From positions 1 to 17,896 of the forward strand of contig CAAEUQ010000180.1 in NCBI GenBank assembly GCA_900759005.1: a DNA stretch of 17,896 nucleotides, read 5' to 3'. Shown here one piece after another: positions 15,238 to 17,896 of this stretch. The position numbers and the translations under genes were made by a program. The stretch's first letter is position 1; each line of letters starts with the position of its first letter. The notes beneath the pieces are model-generated. The model had not been told where the DNA came from. It did not search any database and worked only from the letters and a program-made list of their open reading frames with translations. This DNA is from Clostridia bacterium. GTDB lineage: Bacteria; Bacillota; Clostridia; Christensenellales; Aristaeellaceae.

Positions 15238-15951
15238 TCATTTCCCAGTCATTTCAAATTCAATTTCGATCTGCGCCTGAACCTGAAGGGTTGCGGCGTG
15301 CAGGATCGTTGCCGTTTCCACGCTATCCGCGCGGGAATTCATGAACTTCGCGCCAGAGGCGTACGAGCCATAGCTGTAAGTTCCGTTTTCCGTAACCTGA
15401 ACGACGCGGCTTACCTGCATATTCAGCGCTTCAGCGATCGTATTCGCCTTATCTCGTGCATTTTCCACCGCAAGCTTCAGCGCTTCGCGCTTCGCTTCTT
15501 CGGTATCGGACGATGAAAAATCAATCGAGTCGAGCGTATTTGCGCCCGCTTCAAACGCGAGATCGATATACGCGCCGACCTGATCCAGATCCTTCGATTG
15601 AACCGTGATCGTGTTCGACGCGGTATAGCCGGTCAGTTCGCCGCCGCTTCTCAGAATGGACGAATCGCTGTATTCCGCTCTGATGCTGATTCTATTAGTG
15701 CCAATGTCCTTCTTTTCCACACCCGCGGCAATCAGTGCGTCATAAATCGCATTGATTTTCGCGTTGACCGCTTCCTGCGCGGCTTTGACCTCCGCGTTCG
15801 TCTCGGTAACGCCCAGCGTCACGCTCACCTGATCGGCAAGCACGCTCACGACGCCCGTTCCGGACACGCTCAGCTTCGTTTCTTCGGCAAGCGCGCTCAT
15901 TCCAACAGCGCACACGATCAGCGCCAGCATCGCGGCAATCAGTTTCTTCAT
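15238..15951 (-). CDS. Exported SIMPL-domain protein (DUF541)
   Basis: SIMPL (DUF541) proteins are exported or periplasmic-type proteins whose roles are poorly known; some relatives protect against oxidative stress or act in cell envelope biology. This protein has a signal peptide (MKKLIAAMLALIVCAVGMSA, cut after ALA) and no lipobox. The mature part starts with LSVSGTGVVSVLADQVSVTL, the normal SIMPL opening. It continues with AAGVEKKDIGTNRISIRAEY, the other strong signature. ATG 15951 (237 residues) is preferred to GTG 15960, because GAGGTGG (15957-15963) lies 5 bases before the ATG and would overlap the GTG. It follows the anti-sigma gene by 39 bases. Confidence 0.9.
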   Translation of the reverse strand: MKKLIAAMLALIVCAVGMSALAEETKLSVSGTGVVSVLADQVSVTLGVTETNAEVKAAQEAVNAKINAIYDALIAAGVEKKDIGTNRISIRAEYSDSSILRSGGELTGYTASNTITVQSKDLDQVGAYIDLAFEAGANTLDSIDFSSSDTEEAKREALKLAVENARDKANTIAEALNMQVSRVVQVTENGTYSYGSYASGAKFMNSRADSVETATILHAATLQVQAQIEIEFEMTGK

Positions 15952-15990
15952 TTCGTCCACCTCTTTCCTATTCTATATGGATAATTTTGC

Positions 15991-16731
15991 CTATTCGGCA
16001 ACCAGACGGACACAGATTTCGACCGTTTTTTCCGTCGACGCATTCAGATAACTGCTATCCGAAACAATGCCCAGCTGATCGATCGCGCTGATGAAATCCT
16101 CGGCGTTTTCGGTGGGAATCTGCACATACGCGCATTTTTCGCCCGCATCCTCGGCTTCCGATTCCAGCGTTCCGGAATACTCCTTCACGAGATCCATCAT
16201 ATAGCCGTAAGCCGTTTCGACATTTTCAACGGCGATCTTGCGCTCCGCATCCGGCAGCATCGGGCTTGCGGCGCTCATGAACACCGTGTCCTCCAAATCC
16301 GCTTCCGGAGCCGCACTCGCCGCTTTCATCGACGCTTCGTCGCTGAACTTCGCCGTTTCGTTTACGCCGTCTACTTCGACGTGCGCATCCGGCTTTTTCG
16401 TTACGTCCGTCGGCGATCTCAACAGCATCGGCAGGCAAATCGCAAGCACGAGTGCCGCAGCCGCCGCGCCCGCAACGCGGTAAATTTTCGCGAATTTCTT
16501 CTTTCGCGCCTCCGCCGCCACTGCGCGCCGCCAGCCCGCCTGCGCCTGAAGCGGCACAGCTACTGAATCATCCATATGAGAAAGAATGTCCTGAAGCATT
16601 TCCGCCGCGCGGAGCTTCTCGGAACAGCTTTCGCAGGAATCGGCGTGCTTTCGCATAGCGTCGCGCGCGCTTTTATCGATTTCCCCGTCGATCAGCGCAT
16701 CAATCATGCTTTCAAATTCAGAACACTTCAT
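15991..16731 (-). CDS. Membrane anti-sigma factor (ZAS zinc finger, DUF4349-like outer domain)
   Basis: This 246-residue protein should bind and hold the upstream ECF sigma factor. The N-terminal ZAS domain has C3 and H29-x3-C33-x2-C36 (HADSCESC), the classic zinc-binding signature. One membrane helix lies at about 84-103 (VAGAAAAALVLAICLPMLL), after a basic stretch, placing the N-terminus in the cytoplasm. The outer part has a low-complexity linker and a DUF4349-like domain (about 160-244, including YVQIPTENAEDFISAIDQLG). The open frame could begin at 16794 inside the sigma gene, but the ZAS fold and a GGGGGAAGAG ribosome site point to ATG 16731. The gap to the sigma stop is 31 bases. Confidence 0.88.
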   Translation of the reverse strand: MKCSEFESMIDALIDGEIDKSARDAMRKHADSCESCSEKLRAAEMLQDILSHMDDSVAVPLQAQAGWRRAVAAEARKKKFAKIYRVAGAAAAALVLAICLPMLLRSPTDVTKKPDAHVEVDGVNETAKFSDEASMKAASAAPEADLEDTVFMSAASPMLPDAERKIAVENVETAYGYMMDLVKEYSGTLESEAEDAGEKCAYVQIPTENAEDFISAIDQLGIVSDSSYLNASTEKTVEICVRLVAE

Positions 16732-16762
16732 TTCTCTTCCCCCCTCTCCGGTCATACACTTC

Positions 16763-17338
16763 TTAGACGCCGCGTTTGTCAAAAAGTTCCGCATTCGTCA
16801 TAATTTTTTCGCGTAATTTTTCGCGGCCGCGGCTGATGCGCGATTTCACCGTTCCGATATTCACATTCAGCATATCGGCGATCTCCTCATAGGCAAATCC
16901 GCGGATATCGCGCAGCACGATCGCCGAACGCATTTCCTCCGGAAGTTCCGCAATCGCCGTATGAAGTGCTTTCGCGCGCTCTGTGCGAATGACCTGCTCG
17001 TCCGGCGCTTCCGTTTCCGCCTTCGGCGACCAGCCTTCCTCAAGCAGACCGTCCAACGATGCGTTCGGGCGGTTTTTTCGCTTGCGAAGCTCGTCGAGGC
17101 AGGCGTTCATCGTAATTCGATAAAGCCACGTTGAGAAGCTGGATTGACTTTTGAATCCGGGCAGCGCCCGATACACGCGCAGCATCGCTTCCTGAAGGCA
17201 GTCCTGCGCGTCGTTATAATTTCCGCACATCCGATAGCAGACGACGTACATCTGCTTTTCATGCGCGCCGAGCAATTCGTTAAATGCCGAGGTATCCCCT
17301 TGCGCCGCACGCTGAATCAGCTGATTTTCGTTCTCCAT
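16763..17338 (-). CDS. ECF-type RNA polymerase sigma factor
   Basis: The 191-residue protein directs RNA polymerase to special promoters, usually in envelope stress. Region 2 is at about 7-88: FNELLGAHEKQMYVVCYRM, DAQDCLQEAMLRVYRALPGF and STWLYRITMNACLDELRKRK are strongly typical. Region 4 is at about 127-180, with ELPEEMRSAIVLRDI and the helix-turn-helix FAYEEIADMLNVNIGTVKSR. Region 3 is absent, as in ECF factors. AAGGAGGG lies upstream of ATG 17338 at a long spacing of about 12 bases. The anti-sigma gene follows directly, the standard ECF arrangement. The promoter seen upstream is of sigma-A type, so autoregulation by this factor is not evident. Confidence 0.93.
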   Translation of the reverse strand: MENENQLIQRAAQGDTSAFNELLGAHEKQMYVVCYRMCGNYNDAQDCLQEAMLRVYRALPGFKSQSSFSTWLYRITMNACLDELRKRKNRPNASLDGLLEEGWSPKAETEAPDEQVIRTERAKALHTAIAELPEEMRSAIVLRDIRGFAYEEIADMLNVNIGTVKSRISRGREKLREKIMTNAELFDKRGV

Positions 17339-17404
17339 GCAGGCTTGATACCCTCCTTTATCCGCACCGCGAAATTCTTCGGGCGATACGTTTATTTTGC
17401 GCGC

Positions 17405-17422
17405 GAATGCGCGAGCGCATTC
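17405..17422. repeat. Palindrome at the start of the sigma operon transcript
   Basis: GAATGCGC and GCGCATTC are separated by two bases, giving a perfect 8-bp inverted repeat. It lies immediately after the expected transcription start (about 17424). It could be an operator or a 5'-terminal RNA hairpin that stabilises the message. Confidence 0.6.
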
Positions 17423-17430
17423 ACAAGGGT

Positions 17431-17460
17431 ATTATAACGGACAAACGCGCCGCGCGTCAA
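17431..17460 (-). promoter_or_regulatory. Sigma-A promoter of the ECF sigma operon
   Basis: On the minus strand TTGACG (17455-17460) is followed after 18 bases by a perfect TATAAT (17431-17436). The leader is about 85 bases and contains a palindrome at its very start. The spacer is unusually GC-rich (GCGCGGCGCG-like). Confidence 0.8.
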
Positions 17461-17482
17461 GCAAAAAGCAGTTGAGAATCAC

Positions 17483-17515
17483 AAAAAAAACGCCGCACTT
17501 TGCAGTGCAGCGTTT
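17483..17515 (-). terminator. Intrinsic terminator of gap
   Basis: AAACGCTGCAC and GTGCGGCGTTT pair over 11 bp with one G-U pair around a TGCAAA loop, followed by eight Ts. It begins 14 bases after the GAPDH stop codon and is a textbook Rho-independent terminator. Confidence 0.93.
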
Positions 17516-17529
17516 GTCAGAATATTCAA

Positions 17530-17896
17530 TTACTTCAGCTCGGAGAAGTACTTGATGGTGCGAACCATCTGAGAAACGTAGGAATTCTCATTGTCGTACC
17601 AGGACACAACCTGAACCTGAGAGGTGCCATTTTCCAGATTCATAACCATGGTCTGGGTGGCATCGAACAGGGAGCCGAAACGCATGCCGACGACGTCGGA
17701 GGAAACGATTTCGTCCTCGTTGTAGCCGAAGGACTCGGTGGCTTCCTTCTTCATCTGGGCGTTGATCTCTTCCTTGGTGGGAGCGCCCTTAACGATGGCG
17801 TTCAGGATCGTGGTGGAGCCGGTCGGGGTGGGAACGCGCTGCGCCGCGCCGATCAGCTTGCCATTCAGCTCGGGGATAACCAGACCAATCGCCTTC
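17530..17896 (-). CDS. gap: Glyceraldehyde-3-phosphate dehydrogenase, C-terminal part
   Basis: This is the last ~121 residues of a GAPDH cut by the window edge. GAPDH converts glyceraldehyde-3-phosphate to 1,3-bisphosphoglycerate in glycolysis. The fragment reads KAIGLVIPELNGKLIGAAQR, then VPTPTGSTT, DEIVSSDVVGMRFGSLFDA and SWYDNENSYVSQMVRTIKYF, all in the family order. The WYDNENSY ending differs from the more common WYDNEWGY. The catalytic cysteine and NAD-binding domain lie outside the window. Codon choice (AAG, GAG, CTG, ACC, ATC dominate) is more biased than in neighbours, as expected for a highly expressed gene. It ends in a strong terminator. Confidence 0.95.
   Translation of the reverse strand, partial: KAIGLVIPELNGKLIGAAQRVPTPTGSTTILNAIVKGAPTKEEINAQMKKEATESFGYNEDEIVSSDVVGMRFGSLFDATQTMVMNLENGTSQVQVVSWYDNENSYVSQMVRTIKYFSELK

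Overview
The window looks like a chromosomal segment of a low-oxygen Bacillota, most likely a gut-type member of Clostridia. This is inferred from gene content: an LplB/YtcP-type sugar permease pair without its own ATPase, a GntR/AraR-type repressor, the small proteins DUF896 and DUF1292, an ECF sigma factor with a ZAS/DUF4349-like anti-sigma factor, and a Clostridia-like GAPDH. Strong sigma-A type promoters and GGAGG ribosome binding sites agree. DNA is moderately GC-rich with many GCG/CGC words, which produces long antisense reading frames that are not genes. No rRNA, tRNA or CRISPR array was seen.

Left part (1-3660): a promoter drives a complete RNase R gene (rnr). Right behind its stop lies a decayed junction made of the 3' end of an IS3-family element on the minus strand, fused to a MATE-family transporter pseudogene on the plus strand. 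The transporter has lost its first ~90 residues and carries a one-base deletion. This is the only stretch over 300 bases without an intact gene.

Centre (3657-11950, all minus strand): a carbohydrate uptake and breakdown locus. In transcription order it holds a GntR/LacI-type repressor with its own promoter, then an extracellular solute-binding protein behind a very good sigma-A promoter, two ABC permeases, a PHP-domain (CehA/McbA-type) metallohydrolase and a GH38-like glycosidase (DUF5054 type). The last four genes are tightly packed with ribosome binding sites inside the preceding gene ends. Two stem-loops separate the binding-protein gene from the permeases, and a strong terminator follows the glycosidase. 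A near-identical palindromic box overlaps the -10 element of both promoters and is my best candidate operator. The transport ATPase must come from elsewhere, as for MsmX-type shared ATPases.

Right part (12093-17896): a plus-strand pair encodes a TtcA-like tRNA thiolation enzyme and a cardiolipin synthase, coupled by an overlapping ribosome binding site. It meets a minus-strand five-gene cluster at a shared bidirectional terminator. That cluster reads ECF sigma factor, anti-sigma factor, SIMPL-domain exported protein, DUF896 protein and DUF1292 protein, probably all from one sigma-A promoter whose transcript begins with a palindrome. At the right edge, the 3' third of a GAPDH gene ends in a canonical terminator.

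The most interesting items are the PHP plus GH38-like sugar locus with its candidate operator and intercistronic hairpins, the sigma/anti-sigma/SIMPL cluster, and a tetracysteine insert in the DUF1292 protein. No clearly new defence or mobile system is visible.
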